64,000 nt of DNA from assembly GCA_003586115.2 (NCBI GenBank), contig QVOM02000025.1, forward strand, positions 44,684,522 through 44,748,521. Direction: 5' to 3'. Below, one piece after another: positions 12,201 to 22,567 of this stretch. Made by a program: the position numbers and the translations under genes. The notes below the pieces were generated by a model. That model ran no database searches. It saw only the letters and a list, made by a program, of their open reading frames with translations, and was not told where the DNA came from. How positions within the stretch are numbered: position 1 is the first letter of the stretch; each line of letters opens with the position of its first letter. This DNA comes from Salvator merianae (lineage: Eukaryota > Chordata > Lepidosauria > Squamata > Teiidae).

Positions 12201-12735
12201 GGCCATTCAAAATGCACTGCTTCAGAAGAAGGGGAACCAACACTATCAGCTTGAGGGACAAGTTCCTTTTCCAGGTGCCTTCCTTGCTGACGAGGAAGAA
12301 AATATTTGTGGAGATGGTACACAGATGGAAGACATTAAATTGGAAGATTCTTCTCCTAGGGACAATGGAGCTGGTTCTTCCATGCTTATTTCAGATGATG
12401 ATACTAAAGACGACAGCTCTATGTCTTCCTATTCTGTCCTGAGCACAGGCTCTCACGAAGAAGACAAGCTGCATTGTGAAGACATTGGTGAGGATACTGT
12501 ATTAGTGAGAAGCAACAACCCCGCTTCTTTGCCTAGAAGCACTAGCATAGACAGAGATTGGGCCATCACCTTTGAGCAGTTTTTGGCTTCGCTCTTAACT
12601 GAACCTGCACTTGTTCGATATTTTGACAAACCAGTATGTATGATGGCAAGGATTACTAATGCTAAGAATGTGCGGATGATGGGCAAACCCATTATATCTG
12701 CAAGTGACTATGAAATCTCTGCTGTATCGGGCTAA
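104..12735 (+). CDS. TBC1D9: TBC1D9, C-terminal 481 residues over eight exons
   Basis: Rab-GAP-type TBC-domain protein. The window starts inside the gene, so the GRAM and TBC domains lie upstream; what remains is the region after the TBC domain, an EF-hand and the acidic C-terminus. Exons: 104-202, 304-372, 3694-3934, 7160-7225, 8054-8140, 9833-9907, 10013-10116, 12031-12735. All junctions are GT-AG and the reading phase is continuous, ending in TAA. The translation is recognisably TBC1D9, for example VRTIVTET, FEQFKGMFALLFPWACGTHS and the ending DYEISAVSG. The serine-rich stretch SSMLISDDDTKDDSSMSSYS is typical of TBC1D9. TBC1D9B is the close alternative, but ELMOD2 next door places this in the TBC1D9 block. 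From family knowledge the full protein is about 1,270 residues, so roughly 38% is seen. No frameshift or internal stop was found. Confidence 0.95.
304..372 (+). CDS. TBC1D9: TBC1D9 exon: VRTIVTETAFTIDELEELY
   Basis: 69 nt, 23 residues, phase 0 at both ends. The acceptor is AAG at 301-303 and the donor GTAAAT at 373. The preceding intron is only 101 nt. Confidence 0.93.
1085..1325 (+). mobile_element. CR1 3' end fragment
   Basis: Contains the CR1 tail pattern GGATGCTAGACTAAGATGGCC, shortened here as GGATGCTAG...GATCCAGTAACGCTCCTCTT, ending in an ATGTTCT-type microsatellite. In a TBC1D9 intron. Confidence 0.75.
2670..3491. mobile_element. Palindromic MITE that hosts the hAT-like insertion
   Basis: With the hAT-like element removed, the flanks form an inverted-repeat element of roughly 180 bp. 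The arm at 2686-2703 and the arm at 3456-3473 match at 17 of 18 positions, and similarity continues outward on both sides (a CTTTCTGCGCTG-type stretch on the left, its complement on the right). Target duplication not resolved. Confidence 0.55.
2760..3397. mobile_element. hAT-like CpG-rich MITE, copy 1 (638 bp)
   Basis: Flanked by a perfect 8-bp duplication CTGCCCAG at 2752-2759 and 3398-3405. The ends are imperfectly inverted: CACTGGCATAG on the left, and a right end that reads CAGAGGCGTAT on the other strand. The interior is extremely CpG-rich, with a 29-bp tandem unit (GGGGCCAGCGAGCGCGCATG core) repeated about seven times from about 2825 to 3010. Shares ends and interior with the copy at 54783-55403. 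The 8-bp duplication points to a hAT-type transposase acting in trans; no transposase is encoded. Confidence 0.8.
3694..3934 (+). CDS. TBC1D9: TBC1D9 exon carrying the EF-hand
   Basis: 241 nt, 80 codons plus one base; acceptor CAG at 3691-3693, donor GTAAGA at 3935. It encodes AEHLTSCYWGG onward to REFVSGL. The EF-hand loop lies at 3883-3918 and reads DENGDSLINFRE, with acidic or amide ligands at loop positions 1, 3, 5, 9 and 12, so calcium binding looks intact. The 3.3-kb intron before this exon contains the CpG-rich MITE at 2.76-3.40 kb. Confidence 0.95.
4690..5410 (+). mobile_element. L1-type LINE 3' fragment
   Basis: Translations at 4734-5009 and 4909-5232 give YFHLWWECDIIKLFWIVIQN and LAAQSTIVLGWRESTKWT, the C-terminal end of L1 ORF2 split by a frameshift. 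Followed by about 180 nt of T/A-rich 3' UTR and an A-rich end at 5400-5410. In the TBC1D9 intron, sense orientation. Confidence 0.75.
6985..7095 (+). repeat. Repeat 3' tail ending in (AAAT)n
   Basis: CCTGGGATCTTTGGTGAAGG followed by TATATATATT and about six AAAT units. 3' end of the tail family also seen at 23800, 33460 and 37285. Confidence 0.55.
7160..7225 (+). CDS. TBC1D9: TBC1D9 exon: SAACHGDLTEKLKLLYRMHV
   Basis: 66 nt, begins with two bases completing a serine codon and ends with one base of an aspartate codon. Acceptor TAG at 7157-7159, donor GTAAGG at 7226. Confidence 0.92.
8054..8140 (+). CDS. TBC1D9: TBC1D9 exon: acidic DPSSDQEEPDSAFEATQYFF
   Basis: 87 nt, split codons at both ends, consistent with the neighbours. 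Acceptor TAG at 8051-8053, donor GTACAA at 8141. Confidence 0.92.
8500..9440 (+). mobile_element. L1-type LINE 3' fragment
   Basis: The frame at 8806-9036 reads KETILKTIFCRYRASVILTQ and later LITAAKLVIAQCWKHDKN, resembling the ORF2 C-terminal region of L1, then an A-rich end near 9410-9440. Broken by stops. Confidence 0.6.
9833..9907 (+). CDS. TBC1D9: TBC1D9 exon: VVGVDSRNKHTADEGFVNVS
   Basis: 75 nt, split codons at both ends; acceptor TAG at 9830-9832, donor GTATGC at 9908. It is followed by a very short intron of 105 nt that stays open in the same frame. Confidence 0.9.
10013..10116 (+). CDS. TBC1D9: TBC1D9 exon: SSQENRNYLRMWSQENKAKA
   Basis: 104 nt, two bases plus 34 codons, ending in phase 0 after LPKLNQ. 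Acceptor CAG at 10010-10012, donor GTAAGC at 10117. The acceptor could also slide within the repeated TAAG at 10013-10020, but only this choice keeps the phase without losing residues. Confidence 0.9.
12031..12735 (+). CDS. TBC1D9: TBC1D9 terminal coding exon
   Basis: 705 nt, 234 codons plus the TAA stop at 12733-12735. Acceptor CTAG at 12027-12030. It begins GQFIELCKTMYNMFSEDPNE and includes the acidic, serine-rich segment EDIKLEDSSPRDNGAGSSML and the C-terminal block DWAITFEQFLASLLTEPALV. The stretch after GEVGKLFSVQP (about residues 45-85 of this exon) differs most from the mammalian protein I recall, while the flanks are nearly identical. Confidence 0.95.
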   Translation, partial: GQFIELCKTMYNMFSEDPNEQDLYHATAAVTSLLLEIGEVGKLFSVQPVKEPESNNKAIQNALLQKKGNQHYQLEGQVPFPGAFLADEEENICGDGTQMEDIKLEDSSPRDNGAGSSMLISDDDTKDDSSMSSYSVLSTGSHEEDKLHCEDIGEDTVLVRSNNPASLPRSTSIDRDWAITFEQFLASLLTEPALVRYFDKPVCMMARITNAKNVRMMGKPIISASDYEISAVSG

Positions 12736-14645
12736 GTGGATTGAGGCTTTTTTGTTTTTAAATCTTTTAGGTTTTTAATAACATTTATTACTACCCAGCA
12801 CAGGTCCTGGTATTTTCTTGCCTCTGTGAACATGGTGGGATGTAAACACATTACTTGTACTGAATTTACTACTTTTTTGTGAGGGACATTACCAGAATGC
12901 TTATTCTAGCTGATATACGTGGGGGTGGGGGGGGGTAGGGGTCATTATTAGTGATGTGTATATTATTAGCCTTGCTATCTATGGGCAACTGGTGACAATT
13001 CAATTTTAATTCTAGAAATGAGCATCCATGTATCTTTCTAAAAACCTACCTGAAATCTGGAGAGTAAGGAAGAAACAGGAAGACTTGAGTGGCACAAGAG
13101 CTGTGTCCTGTAGGGCATTCATGGCTCCTCTCCATTTACTTGGCAGGGTGCAGGCTTGTTAACCTGCCTTTTGTTCACACAGCTCTGTTCCCCTCTTGGG
13201 AGTGAATGGGGAAGCTCGGGTTTCTGCAGACACTGAAGCCCTGTGCCCCTAAGACACAGGGGAAAATGAAAGGGATGCTGTCAACTTGTTTAGGATAGAA
13301 AAGTAAGTTCTCTGCAGCATCCCTGGTGGATGACTCTTTATATAGGTTTATTTTCTTTTAAGAGGATAGTGGTTCCTAATACTTTTTAAAATACATTCTT
13401 CAGGGATACTGCCAGGGACTTGCCTTGACAACTGTCAGTAGCCTGACCTAAACAATAGTACCCCTTTTTAAAGTGAGAGGGTTTTAAAAAAAAAAAAAAA
13501 TACATAATACATATATACATATATATCTATGTGGTGTGTGTTGTGGACATTTTAAACCTAAAATTACTATGATGTGGTAGATTAAGAATTCATAGCTAAA
13601 TTGCATCAATCTTCATCTAAAACTAATATTAGCAGGAATGTAATCAGAAAAAAAAACAAGAATCTGTATCTGAATGTTTGAAAGGCTTAATGAATGAAAA
13701 CACTGTCACTTTATTATAGATTAATAATGTAAAAAGTAATTTACTGAATGATAATGTTAAATGATAAATGGAGCACCTGCACTTTGCATCTTTGCTTCTT
13801 TTTTAGAAACATTAAATGAGCACAGCTTGCTTTCACAGTGTGCATACATCTTTGCATACAGGATTCTTGCAAGCTTCATAAGCCTGTAATACTTTCCTCT
13901 TTTCACAATGCCTCTGTTTTTGCAGTGTGCCCTGTACAGAGCTGCATTAATGCTTTTGAAAGTATAGAATGTTGGTTAGTGGCCAGTTAGTGCAGTGGAT
14001 ATACAACTCTTGTAATAAAGCATCTATCCAGTTGCCAGCTAGCTACCAGTTATATTCCAGGTTTGTAAAAGGTGTTAAATAGCTCAAAGCCAGGTTAGCC
14101 AGGGGACAGTCCTTCTGCAAAGACCTCTCAGCTCAGTGCAGTTAACCATCTGGAACATAGGCTAGAGGCATTGTGGAATGTATTATGGAAGATACTAGGA
14201 GATTGGGCATCTTCTACAATTTATTTGCTTGGGGGTTGCCTGAATTTTTTCTGTCCAGGATATTCTGTGATTAGTTACTGACTTTTTATTATTCACATAT
14301 TAAATTATAGTTGCTGGTGCAGGTAAGAAGGGAATCAAGGCTCTTTTGACTCTATGGGGATCCTCTAAATGAGAGCACTGGGTCTGCCATAGATCTGGAC
14401 TGTGCTCACTGTTTTTAAATCTGTTAGTTGATGTCCAATTCATAGATAAGGTTTAATTCATTCTTACATGGTTTGAACGTCATTTATTGCCTTCTAAAAT
14501 ATTTCTACTTTTTTTGTATATTGAGCATCATAACTTTTTTTTTTAAGACCAAAACTAATGCTTGAATTATTTAAGATAGGAAACTGTATGGAGTGGTTTT
14601 AACCACAGTAAGTAAATGTAAATAAAACTCTTTTGTTTATTGAAA
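12736..14645 (+). other. TBC1D9: TBC1D9 3' UTR (inferred)
   Basis: AT-rich non-coding sequence after the stop. There are AATAAA signals near 14013-14018 and at 14621-14626, the second followed by a T-rich stretch, so I place the main 3' end shortly after 14640. It includes a poly-A tract near 13485-13500 and a G-run near 12925. The exact end is inferred. Confidence 0.5.
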
Positions 14646-14649
14646 GGTA

Positions 14650-17600
14650 TTAAAATACTCAGATGGAAAACCCTTGTTTTTTCATGATTCAATTCCTTTG
14701 CATGCATTTGTTACGTAAAAGCTAAAATCAAAAGTAGACAGCAAGACGATGCTTTGATTTTTCCTACAGCAGGTAAGTTGCAAATGCCCAAATTAATCAA
14801 CAGCATATGACTGCACTGATCAAAAGCTGTGGCTATGTATCTTAAATAAGTCTGTTACCCAATGATAGAAGTTAAGAGTGTTTTCTGGGGATAGGTGGGC
14901 ATTTTTTTTATTGTGTACTCCTTCTCATGACTGTTTAGAACTCAGTTTAAATACTTTCAAGATTGTAGAAACGTTAGATGCATGTAGAGGAAGTGCCCAA
15001 ACTTTAAACAGTAACAGTAATTAAATGCTGACAACCACCAAAATCAAAAAGCCCTTGCAACCAAAAAAACCCGATCTGAGTTTACTAAAACAGTTAAGCC
15101 AAATTTGGCAAATATTTCGGTATTCATTGACTGGTATCAAAAATATTCCTATAAATAGTGCAGACTGCAGAAAATTATTTAACATCACATTTATTCTGGC
15201 TTTCCAATATGTAGCAGTAAGGCTAGTGATGCTGACGGTTCTACATATGTGCAGCACAAATTCAAACTGTCAGTAGGATTCATTTCTTTTCCTTGATTAT
15301 GTACCTACAATACCGGCAAAAACAGTAGTGGGGAAAACAGAACAGGTCGTATGTATATAAATGTATGAGGAGCCAACAGGGATACAAAAAGGATTCCCAA
15401 GTAGTAGTACAGGGGTTACTCCCCCATTTTCACTCCAAGGGAAGGGGGGGGGGTCCAGGCTGCCAGGATGTCTCCTGCATAGGCAGGCAAGCTTGTATTC
15501 ACAGTATCCGGGTGTCCCACATGGTTTAATGCCTCAAAATGAGCAGGATGTCTGTTTTGGAAGCTAGATTTCCACTACTGTCCTCTACAATGAATTGCGG
15601 CATGTGAAGGACCGAATAATTAATTCCCACCCTAGAAATACTCAGGATTATGAATCTGATTGTACATGTTGCCACTAAATGTTTCAGCTGATCCATTCAG
15701 TCAGAGGGAGAAGAACAGCCATAAGGGGAAGCAATTTCCTTTCCTCTACAGTAAAGACTAAACTAGCAGTAGCCAGTAGTTTGGGTACCCTGGAATTGTC
15801 TTTGCAGTCAGCAGTGTCTCTATCAACACCAACATTTTTCCTCGGGAAATTTTTCCAAGTTTGGGTAAGCTATGTTTTTGCTTCAATGTGCTTCACTCTA
15901 TCCAAGAATGGAGAAATTGAGGTGCTGTAAGAATTGTACTGTATGATTGAGCACAATCAGGCCTGCATGATGCCCCAGTCAGGCATTGCGCCCGATTTTG
16001 CAGGCCCGATTAGCTGTTTGTCCTGTGTATGCCTGCGTGCTGCACGGCCCAGTGCTTCCTGACTGCACAGCTTCTAGTACAGTTTCCAGCCACGCAGCGC
16101 GAACAGTGTCTGCGCTGCGTGGTCTATTCCATGTTAGAATGGGATAATTGTCCCATTCTAACATGGAAAGTGCGTGACTGTTCTATTAAGAGGCTGTACC
16201 TGCCAGGGAGCAGCCTGTCTACATGGAACTAGGCCTTGGAGTAGCCTACAGTAGGAAATCCACACTGGAGCCTATTCCAAGGGGAGACCACGTGGTCTTC
16301 TACATGTTCCCCAGTGATCAACCAGAGCAACTGCTCAAGCAGATGGCAGTGAACAGCTACTTCAGTCTACTCAGCTTATGGAGTCTAGCAGTTTTGCCAA
16401 GCTTCCAGAAATGGCACCTGAAGTTGATTATTTCTGGATGGCTAGCTATAACAGTTCCAACTGGCAACTCTGAAGGCAAAGCTGGGCCACGCTAGACCGC
16501 CACAATGCAGACAATCCTTTGAATGATGTCACTGGATACCACTCCAGTCTTGGGCTGAATTGCTCAATCTGTCCCAAGACTGGGCTGCATGACATGCACC
16601 AACACATGGCATGCAGACACAACTTCAGACCCCATTGGTTAGGAACACTCACTGACCATCAGATTATGCAAAAAAATCTTCCTGAAGAGTTTTGGTTACA
16701 ATTTAGAAAAGCAAAGAACTCCACCCAGAGATGTCCCGGGAAGCCTTCATACATTTCTTACCTCCAAGGCTAAAGACAACATGATCTCACCAGAAGGACT
16801 ATTCACTAACATACTCACTTTACTCCTTGGAGCTACCATATGTTTATTTTGGGGTTTTTTTTTCCCTTTAAGATGCTTAGCCAGGAGTTGCATGCATTAT
16901 GATTTCATGTATCAAAGGCCTAGTGGTTATGAGGAGAAATCACTATGATAATTATAACGTGGGGGAGAAAACTGGCTTGTAACATGACACAATTTCCTTA
17001 TTTGATGAAATTATGAAGTTTTTCTTCTGTTGCTATTATACACAGCTTTCCAAGCAAATAAACAGCTGCTAACATTTATAGTTGAACCAAGACCTAGCCT
17101 TTGTTAGGATTCACCAGATGAAATTATTTAAATTTTCTTCTGTAAACAATCATCCATGAGCCTATACACTTCTGACCAATGTGCCATCCATCAATAGGCA
17201 ACGCTGTATTTACTATCATTAAGGATTTTGATGGAGTAAATAATAGAACAACTGTAAAGTCTTAGCTATAGAGATCGTAACAAAAAATGCAGAAGAATCA
17301 AAAGCACAGATTCTAATCAACTTTATTTGACATTTTTACACTATCCTCCAAGCAACCAACACTTTATTGCTTCAGTAATGTGAAAACCATACATTTAGGA
17401 ACAGAGAACAGTTTAATTCCCCAAAACATAGCATAGTAGCTATCTATCAGTGGTGCTTACAGGAGAAAAATATGAAGCATTGCACAAGAAAGATCACAGA
17501 ACCAAGGACTAGACACAGTACTTAGCAAGGCAGACTCTAGAATCCTAATAAAATGATAATGACAACTGATGCATTAATTAAAAAAACAGTGAAGCATCAT

Positions 17601-20600
17601 GCTTTAAATTATAATTCCATTATCCTTAGGATACTGTTGGGAACTTAGATGTATGACACAATTGTAAGAAGTATCTATGGTTTAAGAATTCTTCTGTATA
17701 ACTGACACTGTATGCTGGTCCAGTACCAGACTGTCTTATACCACTTTCAATTGCATTCAAAATTTAACTGTGAACAACATGAGCCACAACTATTGATTTT
17801 TATTATCGTATTGCTCTTTCTCTGCTCGAGAAACCCACTTAAATTTGTCTCTATTAGGTTTAAATCTGCTTACTCGTATAAATATTCACGTACCAAAAAG
17901 TCATAAAATGTTCATGAAATTGTGTTTTCAGAAGCAAACTTCCATGTGCTCATTAAACTGTAAAGTAGATAAAATCATAAACTTACTAAAGGTCTGCTGA
18001 ACACAGTTCTGAGCAATTGGAACAGCCACACTCTCTTGGAGGTGAGAGCTGATCTACAAGTGCACAAGCGTACCTTTGCCAGCTCCCTAGGGAACAGCTC
18101 TTATATGGATTCGCCTGTTGTATTTCAGCCCCTGGCTTTCTGTTTAGCCTTTAGAGGAGTGACATGGGCTAGAAGAAGCCTGGATGTCTGAAAATACATG
18201 TTGATGTGCAATGAGGAATGACTCTGCTCAGGGAAGGCCAGGGAGGTGAGCTCAGGTAAGGATTGCACCTAGCTCCTAGTGAGCCAGTAAGAGCAGAGCA
18301 GCCCACTTATATACCTATCCTCACTCAAGTTACTGCATGACTGTTCTGAATTAGAATAATACTTGGCCTAACTCTAGAAAGTACAGCTTTCACAACTCTT
18401 GTAACAAACATAAGTAACTTTCTGTGGAAATAGGAACTATAAAATATAATGCCAGTGATATTTTGGATACAGAGATAGCCAGCTGTCTGTCCACTGTGAA
18501 CAAATACATCCCTTGCATCACACTCAGAACAAACCATTCCAAAGACAGAAGAAACCCCTAAACAGCTTGTGACAAGACACATTTCTAGTCTTACTTCTCT
18601 AAATTTGACATGCATAACTTTGTAATCATTGGAGAAACATTCGTTACAAAAAAATACCAATAGTACACTTGACTTCTAGAGACTACAGACAGAGTAACAG
18701 ATAAGCTTGTTTTCATAAACCACTCCCATTCTTGTTCACATTAACATTTATGTAAAGATGTTCACAATAAATGCTGTTCATGTGTGAGCCTGCCTGCCTT
18801 CTTCTAAATTAACATAATAGTTTCTGTTAATAGAAAAGCTGAGATCTACTACTGTATTTCCTAGGATTGTCACAATGCAATAATCAGTTAAAACCCTGCT
18901 TTACAAAATACAGTACTTCTACCTTACTTAACCTTTACATTTTAACAGAGCACTAGATAAATTGGTCCAGCTAAAAGTAAACAGCGTGGTGTTTTTTTTA
19001 CCTCTCACAGCACAGCTGGGGGAGGTTTAAATACAGTCAAGGACCACAGCTGCATCACTAGTGGGTTCCTCATTAGCACTGCCACTTCCATCCTGGAAAT
19101 GGCACAGAGCTTCAATGCCACAGGAATAAATGCAGCCTGCACCAGTAGTAGCACAGCCTACACCAGGAGCCCTATTCAGCAGCACATAAGCTAGAGTAAG
19201 GCAATCTTCCTGGGTTGTCAGAGGCAAGACCAGTGATGTGGAGGTTAGGAATATCCCAACTTCTGTGAGCCATGAGCACCAGCTGCAACAGGAAATCAAA
19301 AGAGGAACAAGACAAACATCACATCTGTTGTGGCAACTGGATCACATGCAAGAAATATTCCTCAACTCCACTAAATATACACATGACTAAGCTTCTGATG
19401 CTACCAAAATTTATTAGACTGCTCCTTTATTCTTAAAAGAAAATGAGCAAATATTTATACAAGTAACACATTGGTTTAGCTCAGATGTAACTACCCCACT
19501 GTACTAAATCATGGCTTAACTGTGGCAAGAAATGAGTCATGGGCTCTGTCCCTTCCTTCCTGCAGCCAGTTTCAGGAATGCTTTCCTAGTTTACTTATAC
19601 CAGTTCTCCATGACATCTAATCTTGCAAGCTGGTTTAATGGCTATTTCCAAATCAGCATAAGATCCTGCTTTGCAGGAAGCATATTATACAGAAAAAAAA
19701 TAAACAAAGCTTTTTTGGAGCTCAGGAAGCTGTTTTTACTTAATAATCTTTTTTTTAAAGTTGTTCATGTTTAACTTAGACAGTTAGATTAGAAAATTAT
19801 ACTACCAGCCATTTTAAGCTTTTGAACACAGAAGCCAGACAGGATTACACTTCTATCTTACAATTAACAAATTATATTTTGTATTTTTAAATAATGCATT
19901 TTTCCTACTAAGTGTGTGGATCTTGAAATACTTACAACAGAAGAATAATATGCTAGCGTTTTTTACCCACTCTTTACTAGAAATGTTCAACTATGACATT
20001 TAGCACCATTTTAATAAAACTTCACTCACAGAAATCAGACAAGTTAGTATTACAAAAATTGTGGCTTACTGATAAACTTTTTTTTAAATTATTTTTTCAA
20101 ATCCATATAAACTAGTTAGCTGGTCTAGGTACCTACTTAAAACTTGGTTTGCTTTTTAAAAATATTAATTTTTGTGTTTCTTGACTAGAAGGATCTTTAT
20201 AATGATTGGTTACGAACGGAATGGATTAACCAAGGTTATTTTCAATTTCAAGTTGTGCCTTGATTCACTGTTCCTCACCAAAATAACATCAAGAGTCAGC
20301 AGTAAGCTGTCAAATAGTCTAAAACCTCAAGAGAATATCCCTGGCAACATCACTTCCTCGTATGTTTGTGGCCTTCACACAGATGTGGAAAAGGCTCCTC
20401 AAATCCACTGATTAGTATGAAAACCATGAGGTGTGCCCCTCAAATGCCTCTTGAATTGGTGCCGAGGAGGAACACTTCTGCTGTACTCAAGCATCACATT
20501 ATGAACAAGCCCCCCTCGGTGATGGAAGTGAACAGAATTGTGGCAATAGTAAGCTTCAGTTGACTGTGAAGGGTTAAGCAAAGTGTGGACCCCTATCTGA

Positions 20601-22415
20601 TGAGAAAACTCAAGACATATTGGTGCTGCAGTTGACATGGAAAGATGCTGCATGATTTCTTTTCCAGGGCAGCTCATCTTGGTGCAGTCCTCTCCTCTAA
20701 ACACAGCTCTAGTATCATAATCAACATGGAAAATTATCCTGAACTCATGCCTGACACCTGCATCTGGCCTGCCTTTCAAAATCTTCAGTTTCTAATTTAT
20801 AATGCATTTAGCACAACAGATGTAATTTTGAAAAAGCTGAAATTTAACTGAAATTTAAATCTAATCAATTCTTAGTTTTCATTGTTTTTTAAAAATATTA
20901 ATTTTTAATTAATCAACAACATGGTATTACATGTATTACTATTCTTCCACACTGTACAAAAAAGAAAAAACTTACATAAATTATTGTTGACCATCTGTAT
21001 ATGTCCTGGTATTAATCTAAGAACTTTCATGCTCAAATTAACCAAGCATGTATACCTGTATTGTCCCTTAAGAACGCTTCAATATTCGAAAAAGGGTAGG
21101 ACTGCCTTGCACTGAGGCCTCACAGACAGCATCTAAATTGTATGGAGTTCTGGATTGTGCATATCATATTTTTCTTGCTAGAAGGTTGACTTGAACACAA
21201 TACCAACTATAAAAGAAGACATCCACAATGAACACTAAGTCACCATGCCTTCTACCTGTTTCAAGGACCTTATCATTGCAAATTAAGGAAATTCTAATAA
21301 TAATTTTATTAGAATTTCTTGAATTCTTTTTTTAAACTACGCCAGAGTGAGCATCTGCTATTTGAGGCTAAAAAGTTATAAGTGATAGTTCTAGCGCAGG
21401 TAATGCCTATACTGTTAAAATATTCCCAAATCATCATGTGCAATCATACATTTTATATATTGGCTAGCCAAATGAGAAGTGAGGAATTATCAGCTTTGCT
21501 CAACTCTGGTATCAGTTCTTATAATGTGTGTTAGCAAATTTAGAAATGTTGAATTTGAGTTGTATCAAGGAAAAGGCACTTTAAAAAACAACAGTTGAAG
21601 TGATTACTTACAAGACACATTCACACAATTATCACAAGGCTATCTGCAGCCAAAGCTTACTGAAATCAGTTTTAAAAAGGCCTAGTAGATTTTCAATAGC
21701 TGTACATTATTATTGCCTTGATTGTCCTGGAATACATTATATGAAAAAATAGAGAAGCAAGTATTTACTTAACTTGCCACTTGCTAACAATTTGATATGC
21801 TTGTGCTAACTGACAAAGGACAGCAACTGCATGCATAGCCTTAAACTGAATTAATATGTGGAAATATATATTTAACATATTCTTTTGTTTAAAATAAAAC
21901 CTTTAATCTGCCAGTTTGTAACTTAAACAGTTCTGTGAAAAAAATAAACCCAAGTGATTTTTTTCATTTGCACTCTTAATATTTTTTCTTGGTAGTGTAA
22001 TAGAAAAAAGCTATGTATCCCATGTCTGAAGACAAAATATATATTCTAACATACAAACCTGGAACAAAACTTATAGCAACATCTTTTGCTGTAAACAAAA
22101 TGCTAGTCAAATCTGGAAAAGAAGTTATTGCTAAGCCGTATGATGCAAGCCCAAAAATGGTTTCATCTTGCACCAGATATACAAAAAAAATGTGTTTCTG
22201 TAATCCACAAATGATCTGTATTCTAAAAAATTATTATATTTAACAAATAGCATACAGTCCTAGATAAGTAATGATTGTCCAAGCTCTTTCAATCATTTTA
22301 ATATAAAAAGTGTATAAAACTCTGATTATTAAATAATGATTTTTTTTTGGTTAAATATGAGAATGCCAGTCAAATATGTCATTTTTATAAGCAGAATACA
22401 AATAACTGCAGATAA
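14650..22415. other. TBC1D9-ELMOD2 intergenic region / ELMOD2 3' UTR
   Basis: AT-rich. Part next to 22415 must be the ELMOD2 3' UTR; a minus-strand AATAAA near 17322 is a possible distal end. Apart from the hairpin element at 15950-16190 I see no clear repeats from 17 to 22 kb, unusual for this window. No UCP1 exon was recognised. Two minus-strand open frames (19299-19027 and about 20790-20399) stand out and are reported as findings. Confidence 0.5.
15950..16190. mobile_element. Diverged relative of the multi-hairpin element
   Basis: Contains a perfect 18-bp inverted pair 16127-16144/16151-16168 with a 6-nt loop, and next to it an inverted pair CCACGCAGCGC/GCGCTGCGTGG (about 16091-16122). 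The reverse complement aligns with the left end of the 53866-54586 element through the palindrome and the following AGACAC stretch. Its outer ends are not resolved. Confidence 0.5.
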
Positions 22416-22567
22416 CTACTGTTCATATTTTAAGGCAAGGACTACTCTGTAATCCAGAAGATGTCTTTTGACTTCTTCATGAAACTTCTCTCTGTACTGG
22501 TTGAAATACATAATACTTTCAGGTTTTTCTTCAAACCAAAATTTGTCAAACTCATAAGCCAAATAAC
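22416..22567 (-). CDS. ELMOD2: ELMOD2 terminal coding exon
   Basis: 152 nt, two bases plus 49 codons and TAG. Encodes YLAYEFDKFWFEEKPESIMY and ends ALKYEQ, three or so residues longer than the mammalian end. Confidence 0.93.

Noticed and set aside
16223..16773. Open frames of 68-90 codons at 16.2-16.8 kb as exons
   Set aside because: No matching splice sites or family similarity, and the frames on the two strands overlap.
17280..17330. Minus-strand AATAAA taken as a firm ELMOD2 polyadenylation site
   Set aside because: The hexamer is frequent in AT-rich DNA, and it is 5 kb from the stop codon; kept only as a possibility.
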